In this document: positions 17,749-26,405 of the stretch, piece after piece
Position numbering within the stretch: the first letter of the stretch is position 1
Layout of the letters: every line of letters starts with the position of its first letter
Origin: Paracoccus sp. (in: a-proteobacteria)
Lineage (GTDB): Bacteria; Pseudomonadota; Alphaproteobacteria; Rhodobacterales; Rhodobacteraceae
Length of the DNA stretch: 64,000 nucleotides
Reading direction: 5' to 3'
Assembly (NCBI GenBank): GCA_030538705.1
Contig: JAUNTL010000001.1
Coordinates: forward strand, 33,307-97,306
Program-made: the position numbers and the translations under genes
The notes under the pieces: generated by a model
Seen by the model: only the letters and a program-made list of their open reading frames with translations
Databases searched by the model: none
What the model was told of the DNA's origin: nothing

Positions 17749-17993
17749 CGCCAGCCGGTCCCATGGAGCTGTCCGGCGCGGTGTGATCTTGGTGGGTGGC
17801 GCGCCGCATGTGCCAGCCGGTCCAATGGGCTTGTCCGGGGCAATGCGACGCTCGTGTTCGCGCGCGCCGGTGCCAGTCTGTCCCTTGGATTTGTCCAACG
17901 CAGGATGACGTTGGCGGGTGCGCGCGCCGCGTGCCAGCCGATCCCATGGACCTGTCCAACGCAGGATGGCGTTGGTGGCTGCGCGGCGGCGCT
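17749..17993. repeat. Four diverged ~61-bp tandem repeats between convergent genes
   Basis: Units begin near 17749, 17811, 17871 and 17932 (spacing 62, 60 and 61 bp), each opening with a GTGCCAGCCGGTCCCATGG-like block followed by a TGTCC segment. The last two units share CTGTCCAACGCAGGATG almost exactly. The array occupies most of the gap between cysW and the aminotransferase gene, which converge. No protein-coding reading is persuasive. Block content (CCATGG, GGACAG/CTGTCC, GCCAGCCG) resembles the array at 1-580, so a shared origin is possible. Confidence 0.75.
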
Positions 17994-17999
17994 GCCTGA

Positions 18000-19373
18000 T
18001 TATCCGCCCGTGACCTCTGCCACGGCCTCGGCCGTGGTTGCGACGATGATATCGGCCTCGGCTGCCGACAGGCACAGCGGCGGGGCAAAACCGATGATAT
18101 CGCCCTGCGGCATGGCCCGCGCGATGACACCGCGCCGCGCCATCGCGGCCACGACCTTGGCACCGATCCCTTCCGCAGCCTCAAAGAAAGTCCTGCTGTC
18201 ACGGTCACGGACCAGTTCAACGGCGCAGAGCATGCCCTCGCCCCGGACCTCGCCGACATGGGCATGCCCGCCCAGTTCCTCGGCCATCCGCGCATTCAGA
18301 TAGGCCCCGACCGAGGCGGCATTTCCGACCAGACCCAGCCTGTCGATCAGGTCAAGATTCGCCACACCGGCCGCCGCCGACAAGGGATGCGCCGAATAGG
18401 TCCAGCCATGCCCCAGCACGCCGTTTTCATCAGCGCCCTGCATCAGCACATCCCAGACCCGCTGACCGACAAGGGTTGCCGAAAGCGGCGCATAGGCCGA
18501 TGTCAGCCCCTTGGCACAGGTGATCAGGTCCGGCTTCATCCCGTAATGGTCCGAGCCGAACATGCTGCCCAGCCGGCCGAAACCCGTGACGACCTCATCC
18601 GCGATCAGCAAGATGTCATGGCGCGCCAGCACCTTCTGGATCGCCTCCCAGTAACCGGCGGGCGGGGGCACGATGCCGCCGGTGCCCAGCACCGGCTCGC
18701 CGATGAAGGCGGCAATCGTATCCGCACCCTCGGCGGCGATCAGCGCCTCCAGCGCCTCGGCGCAATGGGCGGTGAAATCGCTCTCGGACATGGCCCGGTC
18801 GGGGCGGCGGAAATAATACGGCGCCTCGGTATGGATCACCTGCGCCAGCGGCAGGTCGAATTTCTTGTGAAACAGCTCCAGCCCGGTCAGCGAGCCGGTC
18901 ATCAGCCCCGAGCCATGATAGCCGCGCCAGCGTGAGATGATCTTTTTCTTCTGCGGCAGGCCGCGGATATTGTTGTAATACCAGACCAGCTTGATGTTCG
19001 TCTCATTCGCATCCGAACCGCCCAGCCCGAAATAGACCCGCGCCATGCCCTGTGGCGCGCGGTCCATGACCATCTTGGCCAGCCGGATCGACACTTCGGA
19101 TCCATGGCCGGCATAGGCGTGGTAATAGGCCAGCTCACGCGCCTGTGCGGCGATGGCATCGGCGATCTCGCTCCGGCCATAGCCGACGTTCACGCAGTAA
19201 AGCCCGGCGAACCCGTCCAGCAGACGGTTTCCGTCGCGGTCGGTGATATAGACCCCCTCACCGCCGGTCACGACCCGCTGGGCCGCCTCGCCCCGCGCGA
19301 ATTGCGCCAGATGCGTCGAGGGGTGGAAAAAGTTGTCGCGGTCCCATTGGCCGAGTTCATCATTCGATAGCAT
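18000..19373 (-). CDS. Class III PLP aminotransferase (omega-amino acid:pyruvate type)
   Basis: A 457-residue fold-type I transaminase. Visible are the N-terminal [19 protein letters not shown], the PLP phosphate contact GGSDANETN, the WRGYHG segment, the PLP-ring Asp in [13 protein letters not shown], and the Schiff-base Lys in [16 protein letters not shown]. It ends the leftward operon that includes the TRAP importer at 19507-22367, though 133 bp separate them. It probably transfers an amino group from an amine or omega-amino acid to pyruvate. Its link with the upstream hydantoin-type pathway is by position only. Confidence 0.9.
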   Translation of the reverse strand: MLSNDELGQWDRDNFFHPSTHLAQFARGEAAQRVVTGGEGVYITDRDGNRLLDGFAGLYCVNVGYGRSEIADAIAAQARELAYYHAYAGHGSEVSIRLAKMVMDRAPQGMARVYFGLGGSDANETNIKLVWYYNNIRGLPQKKKIISRWRGYHGSGLMTGSLTGLELFHKKFDLPLAQVIHTEAPYYFRRPDRAMSESDFTAHCAEALEALIAAEGADTIAAFIGEPVLGTGGIVPPPAGYWEAIQKVLARHDILLIADEVVTGFGRLGSMFGSDHYGMKPDLITCAKGLTSAYAPLSATLVGQRVWDVLMQGADENGVLGHGWTYSAHPLSAAAGVANLDLIDRLGLVGNAASVGAYLNARMAEELGGHAHVGEVRGEGMLCAVELVRDRDSRTFFEAAEGIGAKVVAAMARRGVIARAMPQGDIIGFAPPLCLSAAEADIIVATTAEAVAEVTGG

Positions 19374-19506
19374 CGCAAATCTCCCTGTTAAGGCCCCTGC
19401 GCTCTGTCATAGCCGATCCCCGCCGGCACGGCGAGACGGGTCGTCGCGCGATCATGCGGCATCCGGCCTCGTCCTTTTCGCCCCGCCCCGCGCGGGCGCG
19501 TCCGCC

Positions 19507-20799
19507 TCAGACCAGAACCAGCATCAGGCCGGGGAATACCAGAAAGATCACGATCCGCACCAGATCAACCGCAATAAAGGGCACGATCCCGCGATAGATC
19601 TCGCGCAGCTTGAGGTCGGGTCTCATCCCGTGAAGAACAAAGATGTTGATGCCGACGGGCGGGGTGATCATGCCGATCTCGATGATCATCACATTCATGA
19701 TGCCCCACCAGACCGGATCAAAGCCCAGCTGCCCGACCACCAGCGGAAAGACGAATGGCATCGTCAGGATCATCGCCGCCATGGCGTCAAAGATGCAGCC
19801 CAGCCCGATATAAAGCAGGATCACCACCGACACGATCAGGATCGGCGGCAGGTCCAGCCCGCCGACCCAGGCCACCGTCGCCGCAGGCAGGCCCGACAGG
19901 GTGAGGAAGCTTTTATAAATCTCGGCCCCGATCAGGATCATATAGATCATCGCAACATTCGAGGCGGCGCGGACCAGCGTGCGGGCAAAGTTCTCGCGCG
20001 TCAGCTGCCCGCGCAGGATGCAGGCCACCAGCACCAGCAAGACCCCGATGGCCGCGCCTTCATTCACGGTAAAGATGCCGGAATAGATCCCGCCCAGCAT
20101 GACCCCGGCGACCAGCATGGTCAGCCGCGCCTGCCCGGTCGCGCGGGCGCGCTCGCCCCAGCCGGCCCGCGGCAGGGGCTGGCCGTCATCGGGGCGGCGC
20201 AGCAAAAACAGCCGGATCGCGACGAAATACAGCAGCACCGCGACGATGCCGGGGATGATTGCGGCGCGGAACAGATCCAGCACGCTCTGCTGGGTCAGGA
20301 TCGCATAAACGACCATGATGACCGAGGGCGGGATGAGTGAACCCAGCGTCCCGCCGCCCGCGATGGACCCCGCGATCAGCGCATCGGAATAGCCCCGCCG
20401 GCGCATCTCGGGCAGCGCGACCTGCACCATCGTCGCCGTCGTCGCCACCGATGATCCGCAGATCGCCCCGAACAGCGCGCAGGTGCCGACCGTGGTCAGC
20501 GCCAGCCCGCCGCGCAGATGACCGACCCAGGCATGGGCCAGCCGGTAGATCTCGTTCGAGAGACCGGCGACGATGGCAAACCCGCCCATCAGGATGAACA
20601 GCGGGATGACAATCAGATCCTGCGACGACAGCGCCTGAACCGTCGCCGTGCCGAACAGCGAAAAGACCGAGGCATGGGAATCGAGGATCAGCGTTCCCGC
20701 CACACCGACCACGCCCATCGCGACCGCAATGGGCACGCTGAGCAGGATCACGATCAGCAGAAAGACCAGACCCAAAAGCCCGATAATAACAGGTGCCAT
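19507..20799 (-). CDS. TRAP transporter large permease, DctM type
   Basis: A 430-residue membrane protein with about 12 transmembrane helices, the DctM subunit that forms the sodium-driven transport pathway. Conserved elements are VIPLFILMGGFA, the GTCALFGAICGSSVATTATM loop, and AGGGTLGSLIPPSVIMVVYA, plus ITPPVGINIFVLHG near the C-terminus. It follows the small permease gene at 20803 by three bases. Together with 21375-22367 it makes a complete TRAP importer for a carboxylate, likely the substrate of the urocanase-like enzyme upstream. Confidence 0.93.
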   Translation of the reverse strand: MAPVIIGLLGLVFLLIVILLSVPIAVAMGVVGVAGTLILDSHASVFSLFGTATVQALSSQDLIVIPLFILMGGFAIVAGLSNEIYRLAHAWVGHLRGGLALTTVGTCALFGAICGSSVATTATMVQVALPEMRRRGYSDALIAGSIAGGGTLGSLIPPSVIMVVYAILTQQSVLDLFRAAIIPGIVAVLLYFVAIRLFLLRRPDDGQPLPRAGWGERARATGQARLTMLVAGVMLGGIYSGIFTVNEGAAIGVLLVLVACILRGQLTRENFARTLVRAASNVAMIYMILIGAEIYKSFLTLSGLPAATVAWVGGLDLPPILIVSVVILLYIGLGCIFDAMAAMILTMPFVFPLVVGQLGFDPVWWGIMNVMIIEIGMITPPVGINIFVLHGMRPDLKLREIYRGIVPFIAVDLVRIVIFLVFPGLMLVLV

Positions 20800-20802
20800 G
20801 AC

Positions 20803-21360
20803 CTACTCCATCTCGACCGCGATCTGCGGCAGCGGGGGCGGCTCGGTTCTGCTGAAGGCCCGGACCACCTGATGGGCCGCGACGACACTCTGGATCGCCA
20901 CCCCCGCCCAGAGACAGAACGAGGCGACCGCAAAGGCCGGCCAGCGCGGGATCATCAGCAGCCAGGTCGTTTCACCTGATTGCCACAGATCGCGCGTGTA
21001 ATCCGACAGCCACCAGGCCATCAGCGCGAACATCGCCAGCAGCGACACCGCGCCCAGCGCCTCGAGCATTTCGCGGCCCCGCCAGGGCAGCGCCTGCGCG
21101 ACAAAGCGCACGGTGATCGCCGAACGCGTTGCCAGCATCGCGGGAAAACAGGCGGCGACCGCGACGATCCCCAGCGGCGCATAAAGATCGGACAGCCCGT
21201 CCGCCCCCATGCGGCGCAGGGTCTCGGCAAGTGCCGGCGCGCGGTCAAGAAGCGCCAGCACCGGGCCGGATCTCAGCACGATATCAACCAGAACCAGCCC
21301 GGTCACGGCAAGCAGCGCGGTCAGACCGATTACCGCGATCGCATTCGCCACCCTCAGCAT
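20803..21360 (-). CDS. TRAP transporter small permease, DctQ type
   Basis: A 185-residue protein with four predicted transmembrane helices, matching DctQ. The open frame runs further upstream into the binding-protein gene, but that portion is Arg-rich and non-membrane, so the start at 21360 (MLRVANAIAVIGLTALLAVTG) is chosen. It contains a longer periplasmic insertion (LLDRAPALAETLRRMGADGL) than usual. It lies between the binding-protein and large-permease genes. Confidence 0.85.
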   Translation of the reverse strand: MLRVANAIAVIGLTALLAVTGLVLVDIVLRSGPVLALLDRAPALAETLRRMGADGLSDLYAPLGIVAVAACFPAMLATRSAITVRFVAQALPWRGREMLEALGAVSLLAMFALMAWWLSDYTRDLWQSGETTWLLMIPRWPAFAVASFCLWAGVAIQSVVAAHQVVRAFSRTEPPPLPQIAVEME

Positions 21361-21374
21361 GACATGCGCCCTGA

Positions 21375-22367
21375 TTACTTGCCCAGCGCCGCGCGCGCGG
21401 CCTGATAGATTTCGGGGTTCGCGGCCGAGCGGCCTTCCCACTGCTCGGTGATCAGCGCGAGAATATCGGCAGCCTTGGCCAGATCCTCGGGCGACAGCTG
21501 GACGAAATGATGATCGCCGGCGGCCTCCAGACGCGCGGTGACTTCGGCGGTCTGCTGGTCCATGTTCTCGCCCAGAACGGTCGTATACCACTCGCCGCGG
21601 ATCTGGTCGATTGCGGCCTTGGCATCCGCGGGCAGGGCGTCATAACGCTTTTGCGACATGCCGAACAGAACGTTGAACGAGCCCAGCGGCAGATTGGTGA
21701 TGTGATATTTCAGCAGATCGCCGACGCCGAAGTTGTAAAGGTTGCCGGTATCCACCAGCGCCCCGTCGATCAGGCCGCGGCTGACGTTTTCGGCCAGCGC
21801 CGTCGCCGGGATGTTCGAGACCGGGACAGCGCCCAGACGGCTGACGATCTGGGCCTGCGTCTGGCCCGAGACCCGCAGCTTTTTGCCGCGCAGATCGGCA
21901 AGGCTTTCGACCTTGTCGCGCGTATGGATGTAATATGGCCCCGCCTGCAACATGCCCAGCGCGATCAGCCCGTCCATGCCGCCGATCAGCCCGTCGTCGA
22001 TCAGCTTGACCGAGACCAGCGAACCATCGGTATTCGTTTCAGCCATATCAGGCAGTTCGAACACATCCAGACCGGTGACGCGGCCCGGTGTATAGGGCAG
22101 CGGAATCTCGGCGATATCGGCGACACCGTCCTGCACCAGCTTCAGCTGGACCTCGCCCCCCGAAACCAGCGATCCGCCGGGAAACAGCTCGATCTTGAGC
22201 GTGCCATTCGACAGCTCGGCGGCCTTTTCGATCAGCGCCGGCGCCGATTTGGCGTTATTGACCGTCGTTGCGGGCAAAAAGGACGAATATTTCAGCACCA
22301 CCTCATCGGCCATGACCGGGGTGGCAAGCAGCATCGAGGCTGCGACGATGTTCCTGATAAGCGACAT
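21375..22367 (-). CDS. TRAP transporter substrate-binding protein, DctP type
   Basis: A 330-residue periplasmic protein with Sec signal peptide MSLIRNIVAASMLLATPVMA. The family core is seen in KIELFPGGSLVSGGEVQLKLVQDG, the conserved Arg-containing GKKLRVSGQTQAQIVSRLGA that binds the ligand carboxylate, and ALAENVSRGLIDGALV. Start at 22367 is preferred because AGGGAAAG lies just upstream; the frame continues into the urocanase gene. The ligand is expected to be an organic acid, possibly urocanate- or thiourocanate-like by context. Confidence 0.92.
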   Translation of the reverse strand: MSLIRNIVAASMLLATPVMADEVVLKYSSFLPATTVNNAKSAPALIEKAAELSNGTLKIELFPGGSLVSGGEVQLKLVQDGVADIAEIPLPYTPGRVTGLDVFELPDMAETNTDGSLVSVKLIDDGLIGGMDGLIALGMLQAGPYYIHTRDKVESLADLRGKKLRVSGQTQAQIVSRLGAVPVSNIPATALAENVSRGLIDGALVDTGNLYNFGVGDLLKYHITNLPLGSFNVLFGMSQKRYDALPADAKAAIDQIRGEWYTTVLGENMDQQTAEVTARLEAAGDHHFVQLSPEDLAKAADILALITEQWEGRSAANPEIYQAARAALGK

Positions 22368-22425
22368 TTTCTTTCCCTGTTTCATGATTGACGCGCCGGG
22401 CCGGCAGGGCCGCCCCGGCAGGGTT

Positions 22426-24093
22426 TCAGGTGCGGATATGACCGATCCCCTTGCGTTCGGCCTCGTCCAGTGCCTCGGGATAGCCGGCATCAGCGTAACG
22501 GATGACGCCAAGCGCGGTATCGTTGCTTAGCGCGCGATCAAGGCGGGTATCGGCCTCGGGCGTGCCATCGGCCACCACGGTCACGCCGGCGCTTGTCATA
22601 TAGCCGGCATAGCCGCCCCCGCCCGAATGCACCGCCACCAGATCGGCGCCGGAGGCGCAAAGGGTCATGGCATCAAGCAGCGGCCAGTCGGCAATCGCGT
22701 CCGAGCCGTCGCGCATGTTCTCGGTCATGATATTGGGATGCGCCATGCCACCGGCGTCCAGATGATCGCGCGAGAATGCGACCGGCCCGGCCAGATCGCC
22801 CGCTGCCACCATCCGGTTGACCGCACGCGCCAGCGCCGTGCGCTCGCCATGACCCAGCCATGCGATGCGCGCAGGCAGCCCCTCGAACGGGACATGCTGG
22901 CGCGCCAGGCCGATCCAGTTGGTCACGATCCTGTTGTCGGGGAACATCTCCAGCACCAGATCGTCGATCTTGCGGATGTCACCGGGATCTCCCGACAGGG
23001 CCATCCAGCGGAACGGGCCGATGGCGCGGGCAAACAGCGGGCGCAGATAGGCCTCGGTAAAGATCGGGATGTCAAAGGCATTCGCGACGCCACCCTGTTT
23101 CGCCTGCGTGCGGATCAGGTTGCCATTGTCGAAAACCTCAGCACCCGAGGATTGAAATTCGAGCATCGCGGCGACATGGCGCGCGATGGATTCGCGCCCC
23201 GCGGTGATCAGCTCGTCAGGGTTCTGCTCGCGCAGGCGGCGCACGCGGTCCAGATCATAGCCGGCGGGCACATAGCCATAGACAAGATCATGCGCGCTTG
23301 TCTGGTCGGTGACGATATCGGGCACGATGCCGCGCCGTGCGATTTCGGGATAGACCTCGGCCGCATTGGCGACCAGCCCGACGGACACGGCCTCACCGGC
23401 CTTTTGCGCCGCAGCGATACGGGCCAGCGCGGCATCCAGATCAGGCGCGATCTCGTCCAGAAAGCCGATCTCGCGGCGCATCTCCGCGCGGTCGGGATCG
23501 ACATCCACGCACAGGATCGCCGCACCGGCCATCTTGCCGGCCAGCGGCTGCGCCCCGCCCATGCCCCCCAGCCCGGCGGTCAGGATGAACCGCCCGGCCA
23601 GAGAGCCGGCGAAACGGCGTTCGGCGATGCGCATGAATATCTCGTAAGTGCCCTGAATGACGCCTTGCGAGCCGATATACTGCCATGCCCCGGCCGTCAG
23701 CCCGCCCCAGCAGATCAGCCCCTTGCGTTCGAGGTCATAAAACACCTCGGCCCTGGCCCATTGCCCGACGATGTTGCAGTTCGCCATGATCACCATCGGC
23801 GCGGCGGCAGAGGTCCGAAGCAGCCCCACCGGCTTGCCCGACTGGATGATCAGCGTCTGGTCCTCGTCCATCGACAAAAGCGTGTCGCGGATCGCATCAT
23901 GGGCGGGCCAGTTGCGCGCCGCACGGCCAAGCGCGGCATAAACAATCAGCTTTTCGGGCGCCTCGCCGACGGCAAGGACGTTCTCCATCAGCCGCAGCAG
24001 CCCCTCGGCGCGCCAGCTTTTGGCGCGGCGCTCGGGGCCGCCGGGGATCGGGAAATCGGGGTGACGGGGGTTCGGCTCAGGCATCCGTGCCAT
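22426..24093 (-). CDS. Urocanase-family hydratase, probably (S-methyl-)thiourocanate hydratase
   Basis: A 555-residue NAD-containing urocanase homologue of normal HutU length. The fold is clear: CWGGLTAGAWQYIGSQG (~128-144), NAD-binding LTAGLGGMGGAQPLAG (~171-186), FEGLPARI (~403-410), RDHLDAG and DGSDAIADWPLLDA. Several HutU motifs are changed: the ARICW Cys is Ala (A411), SPNRETE reads HPNIMTE so its Arg is Ile, and the HHGGGVG-G-SQH stretch reads HSGGGGYAGYMTS. No hutH, hutI or hutG is nearby; a DUF917/desulfurase, hydantoinase and carbamoylase are. Hydration of a sulfur-modified urocanate is therefore the best guess; plain urocanase remains possible. Confidence 0.85.
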   Translation of the reverse strand: MARMPEPNPRHPDFPIPGGPERRAKSWRAEGLLRLMENVLAVGEAPEKLIVYAALGRAARNWPAHDAIRDTLLSMDEDQTLIIQSGKPVGLLRTSAAAPMVIMANCNIVGQWARAEVFYDLERKGLICWGGLTAGAWQYIGSQGVIQGTYEIFMRIAERRFAGSLAGRFILTAGLGGMGGAQPLAGKMAGAAILCVDVDPDRAEMRREIGFLDEIAPDLDAALARIAAAQKAGEAVSVGLVANAAEVYPEIARRGIVPDIVTDQTSAHDLVYGYVPAGYDLDRVRRLREQNPDELITAGRESIARHVAAMLEFQSSGAEVFDNGNLIRTQAKQGGVANAFDIPIFTEAYLRPLFARAIGPFRWMALSGDPGDIRKIDDLVLEMFPDNRIVTNWIGLARQHVPFEGLPARIAWLGHGERTALARAVNRMVAAGDLAGPVAFSRDHLDAGGMAHPNIMTENMRDGSDAIADWPLLDAMTLCASGADLVAVHSGGGGYAGYMTSAGVTVVADGTPEADTRLDRALSNDTALGVIRYADAGYPEALDEAERKGIGHIRT

Positions 24094-25177
24094 CCAGCGC
24101 GTATTTCGCCAGCTCGATCCCCATCAGACGCTCGCAATGGGGATAGACGGTCGGGTCCAGAACGCTGGCCGACAGCGGGATCACGGTTTTCGGGACATGC
24201 AGGATATGGACCCGCATCCCCTCGTGCAGCTCGCCCACCGACAGCGGCAGCGCGTCCTCGGACAGGGTGGTGATGACATCGGGGAAGGACGCGATCCGCC
24301 GCCCGCCGGCATCATCGACGCCCATATATTCGTTCATCACATGCAGCACCAGCGCGCTGTCGCCCTGCCCCACGGTAATAGTGCCGATATCGAAGGCCTC
24401 GCTGGTATATTCCACCGCCTTCCTGGTGATGACCCCTTCGGCAATGATCGCGCCTCTGGTCGTTTCCACAATCGCGTCGATCACCGCCGCAGGGCCACGC
24501 TTTTCGGCGGCAAGGATCGCGTGGCCCAGATCCAGCGCCATCGAGATCCCGCCAAGCGCCGCGTTCTTTGCGACATAGGACGCCCGCAGCGGGTTCCGGG
24601 CCGAGGCAATGAACCCCCCCGACATATCCGAGGCCGTGCGCAGGATCGGCGATACCTTGGCCGTCGCGCCGCGCACCACCAGCTCGATATAGCGGTGCTG
24701 TTCGCGGTTGCCGCCGACGGCGGTCTGGATCATCTGCTCGTCCGAGCCGGCCATGCCGATCGACCCCATATCGCCCGTCGGATGGGCGCGGATATCACCC
24801 ACCGCATCAACCACCTTGCAGCCGAGGATCGACGCCGGCAGCCAGCCGTTCAGCGTCGATGACTTGCCATTCTGCCCGACCATCAGCCCGGCGACCGGGG
24901 TGCCCAGTGCCTCGTTGAGCAGTTGCACCGACTTGACGTAATCGACGCCGCGCATTTCCCACGGCGTGGTGCTGGCCGGCGCGCCGATGGCGGCGGCGGT
25001 CGCGATCCAGTCATCATCCGACAGCTCGTCCACGGAAACCAGTTCCGGCGCCCCCGCACCGACCGCGGCATAGCCCAGCCTGCGGCCATGATCGGCCCAG
25101 CCCCCGCCCCCGGCCGCATAGACCGAGCCGCCACGGACCGCAGGTTCAACGTCTTTTTCGGTCAGGATACGGCGCAT
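24077..25177 (-). CDS. DUF917 family protein, S-methyl thiohydantoin desulfurase type
   Basis: A 366-residue protein of the DUF917 family (Pfam S-Me-THD). It opens with the family's RILTEKDVEPAVRGGSVYAAGGGG, and has VDELSDDDWI, the GWLPASILGCKVVDA segment and the C-terminal VPKTVIPLSASVLDPTVYPHCERL. Members described as S-methyl thiohydantoin desulfurase replace the S-methyl group of a thiohydantoin with oxygen during S-methyl-ergothioneine breakdown. The start at 25177 has AAGGAG seven bases upstream. It overlaps the urocanase-like gene by 17 bases and lies one base from the M20 gene stop, so the products should act together. Other DUF917 members may have other roles. Confidence 0.85.
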   Translation of the reverse strand: MRRILTEKDVEPAVRGGSVYAAGGGGWADHGRRLGYAAVGAGAPELVSVDELSDDDWIATAAAIGAPASTTPWEMRGVDYVKSVQLLNEALGTPVAGLMVGQNGKSSTLNGWLPASILGCKVVDAVGDIRAHPTGDMGSIGMAGSDEQMIQTAVGGNREQHRYIELVVRGATAKVSPILRTASDMSGGFIASARNPLRASYVAKNAALGGISMALDLGHAILAAEKRGPAAVIDAIVETTRGAIIAEGVITRKAVEYTSEAFDIGTITVGQGDSALVLHVMNEYMGVDDAGGRRIASFPDVITTLSEDALPLSVGELHEGMRVHILHVPKTVIPLSASVLDPTVYPHCERLMGIELAKYALDGTDA

Positions 25178-25178
25178 G

Positions 25179-26405
25179 TCACTCTCCTTTATCCAATGCG
25201 AGAACCGTCTCGGCCATGACCTCGGCCCCGAGCGCGATATCCTCGGCCTCTGCCCATTCCTCGGGGCAATGCGAGCGGCCCTTGAGGCAGGGCACGAAAA
25301 CCATGGTTGCCGGGGCAAGTCGCGACATAAAGGCCGCGTCATGCCCCGCACCCGACACCATCCGCCGGTGCGAGACGCCAAGCGTATCCGCCGCCGTCTC
25401 AAGCGCCGCGATCAGGCCGATATCCATCGGCGTCGGGTGGTTATCGGACAACAGCCGGGTCGCGGCGGTAATGCCGGCGGGCTGAACGGCGATCCGGGCC
25501 TCGATCCAGCGCAGGAAATCCTCCATCTCGGCGCGTTCGGCGGCGCGCGCGTCGATCAGCAGCCGCACCCGGCCGGGAACGACATTGGCGGCACCCGGTT
25601 CGATCGAGAACTCGCCCACGGTCGCGGTGAAATGGGTCCGCGCGGCGCGCAGCCTTGCCTCGGCGTTGATTGCACCAACCAATGCGCTTGCCGCGACCAG
25701 AGCATCGGCGCGCCGGTCCATCGGTGCGGTGCCTGCGTGATCGGGCTGGCCGGTCAGGATGATCTCGACCCGCTCGATACCGGCAATCGCGGTTACGAAA
25801 CCCAGATCCGTGCCGCTTTCCTCAAGCACCGGGCCTTGTTCGATATGCAGTTCCAGAAAGGCGCGGATATCGTCACGCGCGGCGATGGCCGCCACATCGC
25901 CGCCGACATCGGCGACCGCCTGCGCAAGGCTGCGGCCCTCATGGCTCAGCCCGTGCCATTCGTGCGGCAGCACCCCCGCCATGCAGCGCGAACCGATGCA
26001 GGAGACGCCAAAGACCGAAACCTCTTCGGCCAGAAAATCGACCACGGCGAGGTTGTGGCGCAGGCGCAGCCCGCGCTCGTCCAGCATACGCGCGATTTCC
26101 AGCGCGACGATCACGCCGGCAATGCCGTCAAAACGCCCGCCATCGGGCACCGTATCGGAATGGCTGCCAAGCATGATCGTCCCGGCGGCAGGATCGCGAC
26201 CGGCGCGCATCCCGATCAGATTGCCGCCGGCATCCAGAGACACCTCCAGACCGGCCGCGCTCATGCGCGCGCGCAACCAGTTGCGGCCCTCGTCAAAAAG
26301 CGGCGAAAAGGCGCGGCGTGTCCATGGCCGGCCGGGATCGGTGATCGCGGCCATCGCCTCCAGATCGGCGCGGATGCGGGCGGCGCTGACACGCAGATTA
26401 CGCAT
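25179..26405 (-). CDS. M20 zinc amidohydrolase, N-carbamoyl-L-amino-acid hydrolase type
   Basis: A 408-residue di-zinc M20 enzyme of the allantoate amidohydrolase/beta-ureidopropionase/N-carbamoyl-L-amino-acid hydrolase group. Metal and catalytic motifs are GSHSDTVPDGGRFDGIAG, the FLAEEVSVFG Glu pair, ELHIEQGP, GQPDHAGTAPMDRRADA with the dimer-interface Arg, and GAGHDAAFM. It would release CO2 and ammonia from an N-carbamoyl amino acid, here plausibly N-carbamoyl-glutamate produced by the adjacent cyclic amidase (8-base overlap). A second, less similar M20 gene lies at 37521. Confidence 0.9.
   Translation of the reverse strand: MRNLRVSAARIRADLEAMAAITDPGRPWTRRAFSPLFDEGRNWLRARMSAAGLEVSLDAGGNLIGMRAGRDPAAGTIMLGSHSDTVPDGGRFDGIAGVIVALEIARMLDERGLRLRHNLAVVDFLAEEVSVFGVSCIGSRCMAGVLPHEWHGLSHEGRSLAQAVADVGGDVAAIAARDDIRAFLELHIEQGPVLEESGTDLGFVTAIAGIERVEIILTGQPDHAGTAPMDRRADALVAASALVGAINAEARLRAARTHFTATVGEFSIEPGAANVVPGRVRLLIDARAAERAEMEDFLRWIEARIAVQPAGITAATRLLSDNHPTPMDIGLIAALETAADTLGVSHRRMVSGAGHDAAFMSRLAPATMVFVPCLKGRSHCPEEWAEAEDIALGAEVMAETVLALDKGE

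Noticed and set aside
17652-18000. Arg/His-rich protein encoded by the 61-bp array
   Set aside because: The frame follows the repeat period and shows no conserved pattern; repeats explain it.
22426-24093. Standard histidine utilisation (hut) operon
   Set aside because: hutH, hutI, hutG and hutC are absent, and DUF917, hydantoinase and carbamoylase genes replace them.
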